NCBI GenBank assembly: GCA_009785855.1
Contig: WQUG01000050.1
Coordinates: 1-12,198 of the forward strand
Source: Actinomycetes bacterium
GTDB taxonomy: Bacteria > Actinomycetota > Coriobacteriia > WRKU01 > WQUG01
Direction: 5' to 3'
DNA length: 12,198 nucleotides
The notes beneath the pieces are model-generated. The model was not told the origin of the DNA. It did no database searches and worked only from the letters and a program-made list of their open reading frames with translations. Shown in pieces: positions 6,029 through 12,198 of the stretch. The translations under genes and the position numbers were made by a program. Each line of letters starts with the position of its first letter. Position 1 is the stretch's first letter.

Positions 6029-6994
6029 ATGGCAATGCATCCGATCGAAGTGTTCCGTAACCCGGTGTCACGTCCGCGCGCGATCATCTGGACCGGCGTT
6101 GTGTTGATCTGCCTGATCGCCTTCGTCATGGTGGCGATCGCGGCGACCTCGAGCTACTGGTTCTGCGCTGTGGGCTGCCACAAGGTGCAGGATGACGCGG
6201 TCGCGGCCTACCGGCACGGCTCTCACAACCAGGTCTCCTGCCTCAGCTGTCATATGCCGGCAGGCGCAAACCCGGTCGTCTTCATGATCCATAAGGTGGA
6301 GGCCGCCGTAGGAGAACTCCCGGTGACCTTCGCGAACAGCTTCGAAGTCCCGCTCAATCCGCTGAGCAAGGTCGCGCTCTCCAGCATCGAGTTCCCCGAT
6401 ACGCAGTGTACGCAGTGCCATGATCTGGAGACCCGCAAGGTGACGACGAGCTCGGGGATCATCTTCGAGCACAAGACGCACCTGAACCTGAAGATCCGCT
6501 GCACCTTCTGCCATAACCGCGCTGGTCATAACGAGAGCGGTCTGACGCTGGTCGGCGTTCAGCCCCGTACGGGCGAGAAGGCCTTCCCGCATGTCGATTA
6601 TATGACGATGAACGGCTGCTACCGTTGCCACAGCCTGGACGCCGGCGCCGTCGCCTCAGGTAAGTGCTCCGTCTGCCATATGGACACCACGAACCTCAAG
6701 CCCAAGGACCACCTGGTCGCCAACTACCTGCACAAGCATGGACGGCTGTTCATCAACGAGGAGAAGCGGGTCGAAGAGGCCGAGAAAGAGACGCGCCAGA
6801 AGGCTCCGACTCCAGAGAGCGTCCAGCGCAAGCTCGACGACCTTGCCGCGGGCAAGAGCACGGGTTCTGCCAAGAGCGAGGACTTCGCCTGGCCGGTCGC
6901 CCCGATCCAGACCGTGAACACCTGCTATACCTGCCATACGAAGGCAAGTTGTGAGGCGTGTCATTTGAAGAGCAACATCCACTTCGAGTTGTAA
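6029..6994 (+). CDS. Membrane-anchored octahaem c-type cytochrome, NapC/NirT-like N-terminus
   Basis: This predicted electron carrier takes electrons from membrane quinol and passes them to an extracytoplasmic acceptor. One helix (about 19-40) follows a short cytoplasmic start and anchors the chain. Just after it comes the first haem site, as in NapC/NirT/NrfH proteins. Eight haem motifs are seen: CAVGCH (46-51, with three residues between the cysteines), CLSCH (71-75), CTQCH (127-131), CTFCH (158-162), CYRCH (197-201), CSVCH (213-217), CYTCH (299-303) and CEACH (308-312). Other histidines, such as HKTH (148-151), could be distal ligands. A charged segment without haems (about 242-285) separates the last two sites. 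NrfH and NapC usually have four haems, so this is about double. It is monocistronic: its own promoters lie upstream and a terminator lies 27 bp after the stop, so no catalytic partner is adjacent. The exact substrate is unknown. Confidence 0.88.
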   Translation: MAMHPIEVFRNPVSRPRAIIWTGVVLICLIAFVMVAIAATSSYWFCAVGCHKVQDDAVAAYRHGSHNQVSCLSCHMPAGANPVVFMIHKVEAAVGELPVTFANSFEVPLNPLSKVALSSIEFPDTQCTQCHDLETRKVTTSSGIIFEHKTHLNLKIRCTFCHNRAGHNESGLTLVGVQPRTGEKAFPHVDYMTMNGCYRCHSLDAGAVASGKCSVCHMDTTNLKPKDHLVANYLHKHGRLFINEEKRVEEAEKETRQKAPTPESVQRKLDDLAAGKSTGSAKSEDFAWPVAPIQTVNTCYTCHTKASCEACHLKSNIHFEL

Positions 6995-7015
6995 TACTGA
7001 GAGCACACTCATATA

Positions 7016-7052
7016 AGAGAGAGCCCCGGCAGAACCGGGGCTCTTTTTCTTT
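7016..7052 (+). terminator. Strong intrinsic terminator after the cytochrome
   Basis: A perfect 9-bp stem, GAGCCCCGG (7021-7029) and CCGGGGCTC (7035-7043), closes a CAGAA loop and is followed by TTTTTCTTT. Bases before the stem (AGAGA) can pair with the first T residues and lengthen it. Confidence 0.95.
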
Positions 7053-7071
7053 CAGGGCGTTTTCAGGGCGT
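7050..7071. repeat. 11-bp tandem direct repeat
   Basis: TTTCAGGGCGT occurs twice in a row (7050-7060, 7061-7071), starting in the T-tract of the terminator and ending at the edge of the 100-bp inverted repeat. No function is evident. Confidence 0.8.
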
Positions 7072-7171
7072 TGATCGTGATCGACACCCGTTGGCAAGGC
7101 GCTGCGAAGCGTAGCGTGCTTGGGCACGTGAGCTTTGCAGCAACACCGCCAGCGGGTGTCCAGCACGATCA
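7072..7171. repeat. 100-bp imperfect inverted repeat between convergent genes
   Basis: The outer arms 7072-7095 and 7148-7171 are complementary at 21 of 24 positions (including TGATCGTG with CACGATCA, and GACACCCG with CGGGTGTC). Inside, GCTGCGAAGC (7101-7110) pairs with GCTTTGCAGC (7132-7141) at 9 of 10. The centre CGTGC-TTGG-GCACG (7115-7128) forms a small perfect hairpin. Transcribed from either strand it would fold into one long rod. The right end contains the lysR stop codon. It may be a 3' stabiliser or terminator-like structure of the lysR transcript, or a dispersed intergenic repeat; no T-tract follows on the lysR side. Confidence 0.75.
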
Positions 7172-8059
7172 GAGAGGGTGTTCGAGCAGGTAGGTTGCGA
7201 AAGCATCAGCAGCCCGGGTCGGCGCCTTATGCGGACGCGCCAGGTAGAGCTCCCGGTTCCAGGGACGCGACTGGACCGGCAGCTCCGCGACCGTCCCGAG
7301 CCACAGGGCCTTCTCTGCCGCACAGCGGCTGACGATGGCGATACCGAGGCCCCCCTCGACGGCTCCGATGATCGCTTCGGGGTTATCGAGCTCGATCAGG
7401 ACGTTCAGGTCATCGGGCGCAAGGTGTTGAGCGGACATCAGCTCTTCGATGGCCTTCTGGGTCCCGGACTTGGAGTTGCGCTGTATCCAGGGATACCCGC
7501 TCAGGTCCGCAAGCGCCAGCTCCCCCATGCCCTGGGTGGTCAGTGTCGGCGGCGCGATGAGCAGGAGCTCATCGTGTCCACAGATCGTGTAGTCGATACG
7601 ATGTCCCCTGATACGGGCGCCCAGGATCCCGAGGTCGGCCTCGCAGGCATCGACGGCGCAGGCGACCTCCTGCGAGCTGGTGACCATCAGGCGCGGCTCG
7701 ATCTGCGGGTACTGCCGCAGGAAACCCCCCAGAAGGCCCGGGATGAGGTAGTTGCCGGGGGTCGTCGAGCAGGCGACGACAAGCTCCCCGCCGATCTCTC
7801 CAGAGAGCGAGGCGAGCTCGGCGAGGATACCCTGCTCCTCGCCGAGGGCACGGACCGCATAATCCTTCAGGAGCTGCCCGGCCTCCGTCAGCGTGAGCCG
7901 GCGATATTTGCGGTCGAGCAGGGGATGGCCGACTTCTTCTTCGAGGTTCTGGATCTGCATGGTGACCGCCGGTTGGCTGATCCCCAGCGACGTGGCGGCG
8001 GCAGAGAACGACCCGCAGCTCAATACGGCCAGGTAGGTCCTCAGCAGACTGTTGTTCAT
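7169..8059 (-). CDS. LysR-type transcriptional regulator
   Basis: This DNA-binding regulator should respond to a small molecule and often controls itself and a divergent gene. The winged helix-turn-helix is at residues 1-63 (FSAAATSLGISQPAVTMQIQ, then LEEEVGHPLLDR). The effector domain (about 91-290) starts with GELVVACSTTPGNYLIPGLL, wording typical of the branch containing CysL/YeiE-type and selenium-associated LysR proteins. The 296 residues are normal for the family. The start ATG is preceded by GAGAGGG 6 nt upstream. It diverges from the L,D-transpeptidase with about 200 bp between them, and its 3' end runs into the 100-bp inverted repeat, convergent with the cytochrome. Which genes it controls is not shown; the divergent gene and itself are the first candidates. 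The ligand cannot be told from sequence. Confidence 0.93.
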   Translation of the reverse strand: MNNSLLRTYLAVLSCGSFSAAATSLGISQPAVTMQIQNLEEEVGHPLLDRKYRRLTLTEAGQLLKDYAVRALGEEQGILAELASLSGEIGGELVVACSTTPGNYLIPGLLGGFLRQYPQIEPRLMVTSSQEVACAVDACEADLGILGARIRGHRIDYTICGHDELLLIAPPTLTTQGMGELALADLSGYPWIQRNSKSGTQKAIEELMSAQHLAPDDLNVLIELDNPEAIIGAVEGGLGIAIVSRCAAEKALWLGTVAELPVQSRPWNRELYLARPHKAPTRAADAFATYLLEHPL

Positions 8060-8265
8060 CGGGCGCCCTCTCTTCTATAAGCATCAGTTATCATATGTAG
8101 GGTATTGTATCAGAGGAGCTGATGCTGCTAAGCGGCGATCCCCTGAAGGGTCCGCCTGCCAGAGGCCGCGATCACTGCGCCAGAAGCTCACGTTGCGCAA
8201 AGATGTGGGATAATCGTCTTCGGTGAGTATACGTTGTCAGGTTGCTCTTCGAGAGGATGTTCGCA
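8060..8265. promoter_or_regulatory. Divergent control region between lysR and the L,D-transpeptidase gene
   Basis: This 206-bp gap holds several symmetric elements. ATAA-N7-TTAT (8077-8091) resembles a LysR box of the T-N11-A type, close to the lysR start. AGCATCAG (8080-8087) is repeated inverted as CTGATGCT (8119-8126), with 31 bp between the arms. A hairpin-like GGCG...CGCC element lies around 8133-8155. For the plus strand, TG-G-GATAAT (8206-8214) is an extended -10 candidate with no clear -35. The arrangement fits a LysR protein controlling a divergent promoter, but binding is inferred only from position and symmetry. Confidence 0.45.
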
Positions 8266-9894
8266 GTGAGAACGCTACGGGAAGCGTTAGTCAAGACCAG
8301 GAAACACCAGAAGAAGAGGCTGGCGGAACAGCACGAGGAGGCTGCTGCCACGCCGGACGAGGAGGCTGCCCCTCAAGAGGAGACCACGGTCACGCCGGAC
8401 GAGGCGCTCGTCGCAGACGCGTCTGAGGACGCCGCCACTGACAACGATGAGCAGCCCTCGCATGCCCGCAAGAGGGCGCGCGTCTTCTTCAAGGTCCTGG
8501 GTATCACGCTGGGCGCCCTCCTGACGACGCTGCTGATGATCTGGCTTGCCGGCTGCCTTCTGTTCGCGCTCTGCTTCTATCCGCGCACGAACATGGGCGC
8601 GCCTGACGTATCCTGGATGACGCGCGGCCGCGCCGCCGCCGTGCTGAGGAAGGCCGCCGCAGACTACCAGCTCAAGGCGGAGGGCAAGGGTCTGTCCATC
8701 GAGCTTTCCGCCCCCGACGTCGGGCTGGATCTGGACGCGACGGCAAGCGTGCGAAACGCTCGGGCGCGCGTCGCTGTCTGGGACTGGCCGTATCAGATCC
8801 TGCAGGAACATGACCTGTCAGCGGCGATCGCTGCGAGCTGCGACGAGGCCAGGGTCTCGAAGATCGTCCAGGATCAGGTACAGGTCTTCAACAAGGACGC
8901 CACGCGACCGACCGACGCGACGATCCAGTTCAGCGCGACGGCCCGCGCCTTCCAGATCAAGCCGGAACAGAGCGGGACCGCGCTTGACCAGGGCAAGGTA
9001 GAGGACACGGTCAAGGCAGCCGTCGTCACGCTCAGACCGCGCGCCCGTATCACCGATCAGCAGCTGCTCCAGCCCCGGGTATTTGCGGCGGACAAGCGGC
9101 TCGAGTCGGCGCGCGGCGATGCGAACGTACTGATTAGGACTAACCTCACGCTCAAGATGAAAGAATCCGTCGTCGCGACGCTGGGTCCTGCAGAGATCGC
9201 CCCGTGGGTGAAACTAAGCAGCGACCTGAAGGTAAGTCTCGATGACACGGCGTTCTCTGATTGGATCGAGAAGATCGTCGCCAGCTGCAACACCGTCGGG
9301 ACCGAGCGGACCTACACGCGCCTCGACGGCAAAGTGGTGACGGTATCAGGCGGCACCTATGGCTGGGAGATCGACGACGACGCGTTTCGGACCTCGATCC
9401 GCCAGAGCATGGCAGCCGGGCAGATCGGGGTCTTCGAGATGCCGGTCCTGCAGGAGGGCTCCGGATTCGAGGGCATCGGCAAGCGCGACTGGGGCAAGCG
9501 CTACTGTGACATCGACCTGAGCGAGCAGTACGCGCGCTTCTATGACGACACCGGCGCCTGTATCTGGGAATCCCCGATCGTCTCAGGCAGCCCTTCGAAG
9601 CCCACGCCGACGGGCGTCTACCAGATAGGCCCCGGGATGGATTCCCCCTCGATCCTGGTGGGCGAGCCGCTGCCGGGAAAGAAGAAGCCCGAATACCGGA
9701 CCGAGGTCGCCTATTGGATGCCCTTCGTGGGGGCCGCGGTCGGGCTCCATGACGCGACCTGGCAGTCAAGCTTCGGGGGAGACCGATACCGGACCGGCTT
9801 CGGGTCGCATGGCTGCGTCAACCTGCCGCTTGACAAGGCGAGGGAACTCTACTCCCTGATCAAGATAGGCGACCCCGTGGTGTCCCATGACTGA
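8266..9894 (+). CDS. Membrane-anchored L,D-transpeptidase (YkuD) with PG_binding_4-like region
   Basis: The enzyme is predicted to make 3-3 cross-links in peptidoglycan, or to attach proteins to it, outside the membrane. The start is uncertain: TTG 8242, ATG 8257 and GTG 8266 are in frame. Only GTG 8266 has a well placed ribosome site (GAGAGG, 9 nt upstream), so I chose it, giving 542 residues. An N-terminal cytoplasmic segment of about 70 residues is rich in Lys/Arg, then Glu/Asp/Thr, with the phrase TPDE repeated. One helix (about 75-104) anchors the protein. Residues about 110-400 form a long alpha/beta region resembling the putative peptidoglycan-binding domain that commonly precedes YkuD. 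The YkuD domain (about 412-540) has His495 in GLHDATW and the active site GSHGCVNLP with His515 and Cys517. It is divergent from lysR. Confidence 0.9.
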   Translation: MRTLREALVKTRKHQKKRLAEQHEEAAATPDEEAAPQEETTVTPDEALVADASEDAATDNDEQPSHARKRARVFFKVLGITLGALLTTLLMIWLAGCLLFALCFYPRTNMGAPDVSWMTRGRAAAVLRKAAADYQLKAEGKGLSIELSAPDVGLDLDATASVRNARARVAVWDWPYQILQEHDLSAAIAASCDEARVSKIVQDQVQVFNKDATRPTDATIQFSATARAFQIKPEQSGTALDQGKVEDTVKAAVVTLRPRARITDQQLLQPRVFAADKRLESARGDANVLIRTNLTLKMKESVVATLGPAEIAPWVKLSSDLKVSLDDTAFSDWIEKIVASCNTVGTERTYTRLDGKVVTVSGGTYGWEIDDDAFRTSIRQSMAAGQIGVFEMPVLQEGSGFEGIGKRDWGKRYCDIDLSEQYARFYDDTGACIWESPIVSGSPSKPTPTGVYQIGPGMDSPSILVGEPLPGKKKPEYRTEVAYWMPFVGAAVGLHDATWQSSFGGDRYRTGFGSHGCVNLPLDKARELYSLIKIGDPVVSHD

Positions 9895-9972
9895 GGCGCC
9901 CCGGCCTGCCCAACAGCCGTCGTTACCTTTCTGTAATATTCGGGGGGTAAGGAGCCAAGCCAAAGATCTATC

Positions 9973-9984
9973 TAAACTATCACC
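9973..9984 (+). promoter_or_regulatory. Candidate leaderless -10 element of the sigma-factor fusion gene
   Basis: TAAACT at 9973-9978 ends exactly 6 nt before the ATG at 9985, so transcription would begin at or next to the start codon. No Shine-Dalgarno sequence lies in the 20 nt before this ATG; the only one nearby, AAGGAG (9949-9954), is about 30 nt away. No standard -35 is seen at the expected distance, which leaves room for a special sigma factor, possibly the product itself. Confidence 0.35.
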
Positions 9985-11337
9985 ATGATCCAACAGAACG
10001 ATCGACATATCACACGCCTGGTCACGAAGGCCCAGTCCGGAGGCGACGACGCCTTCGCGCGCCTCTACGAGCTGTACTTCCCCCAGATCTACTACTACAC
10101 CCTCACCCGGCTCAAGGACGAGCAGCTTGCGCAGGACACGGTCCAGGACATCTTCCTGCACGCGCTGGTCAAACTGAACGACCTGCGCGACCCCCGCAAC
10201 TTCCACGCCTGGCTCTATCGCATCGCCACGAACGACATCTATGCGACCTTCAACCGCCGCACGCGCGAGCATCAGCAGATCCAGGAGCTCCCCGACCATG
10301 AGCTCGCAGAGGACGCCTGGGCACCGGCGGCAGATCACACAGAAGAGTTCCTGCCCGAGTCAGTGCTCACCATCCGCGAACGGCGCGAAGAAGTCCTCGA
10401 GCAGATCGGCCACCTGACCGACGCTCAGCGCGAAGTGGTCCTGCTGTACTACTTCGCCGACCTGAGCCTTCCGCAGATCTCCGGGATCCTGAACCTGAGC
10501 GAGAACGCGATAACCAAGCGCCTCTTCGATGCGCGCCAGGCCCTGCGGGCGCTCTTGCCCACAGACGAGCAGAGTGCGCCCACGGCTCCGGTCACCCGCA
10601 AGACCGTGATCGCGCGCCTCATGGCAGAGGACCTGCACGGCGCCGACATGGGCGGCGCGCAGGCGGCGGTCAGCGCGAGCCTGGCGGCGGTCCTGCCCCC
10701 GATGCTCGCAGCGAAAGCCTTCGACCCGAACGTCGCCGGGCGCGTCGACGCCTTCGCGCGCGAGCTGGCGAAGCACAAGGCGGCGGCTCCGGCCGCGGCC
10801 ACACCAGCGGCGACCAAGATACTGATCGGCGCGGCGGTGCTCGCGCTGCTCGTCGGCGCAGGCGCCTGGGCGCTGACGCGCCCCGGCCAGCCCAGCCCCG
10901 CACACACGCCGCCTGCCGCAGTCCAGCCCGACGCGCCGAAGAGCATCGAAGCGACGCCGGCGCCAGAGGCAGAGGTCGGAAGCGCAGGCCAGGAGTCGCA
11001 GGCAGAGCAGCAGACGCCCTCACAGCCAGCGCCGGAACCGGCGCCGTCACCGGCGCCAATGCCGGCCCCGGCACCAGCACTACTACGCCCGACGATCACG
11101 GTCGCTTCAGCGGCGGTGAGCTATCCGGCGGGCACGACCCTGACGCCGGCGATGATACTGGCAGACACACAGGCCAGCGCGCGTGACAGCGCGGGCGCCA
11201 CCCTGCCGGTACGAGTCTCCGGCATCGCGGCGATCGACGTGAACCAGGCAGGCACCTGGAAGGTGTTCCTGCATGCGCAAGACAGCAAGGGAACTCAGGC
11301 GACCCCGGTGGTCGTCAACGTCCATATCAGAGCATAG
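9985..11337 (+). CDS. ECF sigma factor fused to a transmembrane helix and extracellular Ig-like domain
   Basis: This 450-residue protein joins a transcription factor and a membrane sensor in one chain. Sigma region 2 is at about 20-92 (ARLYELYFPQIYYYTLTRL, QDTVQDIFLHAL, FHAWLYRIATNDIY) and region 4 at about 134-190 (LTDAQREVVLLYYF, then the helix-turn-helix LSLPQISGILNLSENAITKR). A linker with charged and Ala-rich helices (about 200-270) follows, then one transmembrane helix (about 278-297). A Pro/Ala/Glu stalk (300-368, with PAPEPAPSPAPMPAPAPA) and a beta-rich domain of about 80 residues (369-449) close the chain. The last part (YPAGTTLTPAMILAD to the GTWKVFLHAQDSKG region) reads like a DUF5011/bacterial Ig-like fold. 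With the sigma part inside, the Ig part would be outside. No anti-sigma gene is adjacent. A secreted beta-helix protein follows within about 30 bp and is the obvious candidate target or partner. Confidence 0.88.
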   Translation: MIQQNDRHITRLVTKAQSGGDDAFARLYELYFPQIYYYTLTRLKDEQLAQDTVQDIFLHALVKLNDLRDPRNFHAWLYRIATNDIYATFNRRTREHQQIQELPDHELAEDAWAPAADHTEEFLPESVLTIRERREEVLEQIGHLTDAQREVVLLYYFADLSLPQISGILNLSENAITKRLFDARQALRALLPTDEQSAPTAPVTRKTVIARLMAEDLHGADMGGAQAAVSASLAAVLPPMLAAKAFDPNVAGRVDAFARELAKHKAAAPAAATPAATKILIGAAVLALLVGAGAWALTRPGQPSPAHTPPAAVQPDAPKSIEATPAPEAEVGSAGQESQAEQQTPSQPAPEPAPSPAPMPAPAPALLRPTITVASAAVSYPAGTTLTPAMILADTQASARDSAGATLPVRVSGIAAIDVNQAGTWKVFLHAQDSKGTQATPVVVNVHIRA

Positions 11338-11366
11338 GAACGCCGACACAGGGAGGGGAATCAGAG

Positions 11367-12198
11367 ATGAACACCGGAAGAAAGAGGGAGTCAACCATGC
11401 ACAAGAGGATACTGGCAGTAGTGATGAGCTGCGCGCTCGCGATCTCGCTGATGGCGACGCCCCAGCTCGCCGCAGCCGTCACGACGACGGTCAGCGTAGG
11501 GACCGAGGCAGCCCTGGATACGGCGATCGCGAACGCCTCGACGACCGCAGGCGACAGCACGATCATCCAGCTGACGGCAAGCTTCAACCTGACGACCAAC
11601 AAGACGATCGCGGCCAACAAGAACATCACGATCGAGAGTGCATCTGGTGGTCCCTATGCACTGACGCGCACCACGACTGCTGGTAACCAGTTCATCGTCA
11701 ATGCCGGAGCAACGCTGACACTTACGAATGTTACGGTGAATGGTACCACTTCCACTGGCGCGCTAATCAATATAACTGGTAATGGGATATTAAATATTGA
11801 CAATGGGGCTATTATCCAGGGTCAGAACTCCACCGCAGGCAATAACGCCACCATTTCAATCGTCAGCACTGGTGGAACCATCAATATATTGCCTGGCAGC
11901 ATTATTCGCAACAATACGGCCGTGGACGGTGCAGTGATTTTTGCCCAAAACACAATAGCGGGTGCAATCAACATCAATATTTCTGGTGGCGAAATTTACG
12001 GTAATAAGGCTACTGGTGGTCAAGGCGGTGTCATTCGTGCCAATGTCAATGTGAATATTAATATCTCTGGTGGCACCATAAGAGACAATATTGCGAACTC
12101 TGTTGGCGGTGGTATGTATATTTCCGGCAACGCTACATATCCTTCAAGTCTAACAATGACCGGTGGGACAATTTCGGGTAACACAGTGAGTAATGGCG
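11367..12198 (+). CDS. Secreted beta-helix surface protein (adhesin-like), 3' end outside window
   Basis: The frame is open from 11367 to the right edge with no stop. Two in-frame starts are possible: ATG 11367 (GGAGG at 11352-11356, spacing 10) and ATG 11397 (GGAG at 11387-11390, spacing 6). Counting from the second, residues 1 to about 27 form a signal peptide (MHKRILAVVMSCALAISLMA, then TPQLAAA). The mature part begins VTTTVSVGTEAALDTAIANA, the usual entry into a pectate-lyase-like beta-helix. It then turns into short repeats of the type ISGGEIYGN, ISGGTIRDN and MTGGTISGN with many Asn, Ile, Gly and Thr, forming right-handed beta-helix coils. This suggests an adhesin or other surface-exposed fibre. 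GC content is about 60-67% up to near 11640 and about 35-50% after it. The gene lies 29 bp after the sigma-fusion stop, so co-transcription is likely. Confidence 0.88.
   Translation, partial: MNTGRKRESTMHKRILAVVMSCALAISLMATPQLAAAVTTTVSVGTEAALDTAIANASTTAGDSTIIQLTASFNLTTNKTIAANKNITIESASGGPYALTRTTTAGNQFIVNAGATLTLTNVTVNGTTSTGALINITGNGILNIDNGAIIQGQNSTAGNNATISIVSTGGTINILPGSIIRNNTAVDGAVIFAQNTIAGAININISGGEIYGNKATGGQGGVIRANVNVNINISGGTIRDNIANSVGGGMYISGNATYPSSLTMTGGTISGNTVSNG

Noticed and set aside
7072..7171. Inverted repeat as a tRNA gene or CRISPR unit
   Set aside because: There is no cloverleaf, no conserved T-loop text and no spaced repetition. It is a single long hairpin.
11035..11082. Repeated CCGGCGCC-type units in the sigma-fusion gene as a separate DNA repeat
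   Set aside because: They are explained by the Pro-Ala stalk in the protein, coded with a narrow set of GC-rich codons.
11327..11629. 100-codon minus-strand frame opposite the start of the surface protein
   Set aside because: Its hydrophobic text mirrors the signal peptide of the plus-strand gene, which has ribosome sites and an open frame to the window edge.

Overview
The window is GC-rich (roughly 62-65% over most of its length), and the GC lies mainly in third codon positions. It carries ordinary bacterial housekeeping, envelope and respiratory genes. The most likely source is an anaerobic or facultative member of the Actinomycetota, probably class Coriobacteriia. I infer this from the two-domain peptidoglycan-binding protein, which resembles the front half of actinobacterial CwlM, the NapC-like multiheme cytochrome, and a large beta-helix surface protein. 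This is judgement from family resemblance, not a database match. I saw no rRNA, tRNA, CRISPR array or transposase.

Layout. (1) Positions 2-352 (+) hold the 3' end of a small single-pass membrane protein with a Met/Gly/Cys-rich tail. (2) Positions 3846-485 (-) form a compact operon, cbiM-cbiQ-cbiO-prenyl synthase. All three junctions overlap (14, 1 and 4 nt), so a Co2+/Ni2+ ECF importer is translationally coupled to a long-chain isoprenyl diphosphate synthase. (3) On the other strand, 3908-5912 (+), come two cell-wall genes: a CwlM-like protein without signal peptide or recognisable amidase domain, then a secreted coiled-coil NlpC/P60 endopeptidase with its own extended -10 promoter and an overlapping palindrome. 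(4) Positions 6029-6994 (+) encode a membrane-anchored cytochrome with eight haem c motifs, closed by a strong intrinsic terminator. Between it and the next gene is a 100-bp imperfect inverted repeat. (5) A LysR-type regulator, 8059-7169 (-), diverges from a membrane-anchored L,D-transpeptidase, 8266-9894 (+). (6) Positions 9985-11337 (+) encode the most unusual protein here: an ECF sigma factor continuous with a transmembrane helix, a Pro/Ala stalk and an Ig-like domain predicted to lie outside the cell. About 30 bp downstream starts a secreted beta-helix surface protein that runs off the right edge. Its signal-peptide end has host-like composition, but from about 11640 onward it is AT-richer (near 43% GC).

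How the parts fit. Regions 3 and 5 are cell-wall metabolism. Region 2 supplies metal and polyprenyl chains, which could serve quinones or wall lipid carriers. Region 4 is quinol-linked electron transfer. Region 6 looks like a self-contained surface-sensing and surface-display unit: a membrane-tethered transcription factor next to the adhesin it may control. That unit is the best candidate for something little described. The octahaem protein, the amidase-less CwlM-like protein and the metal-binding extension on CbiO are secondary points of interest.
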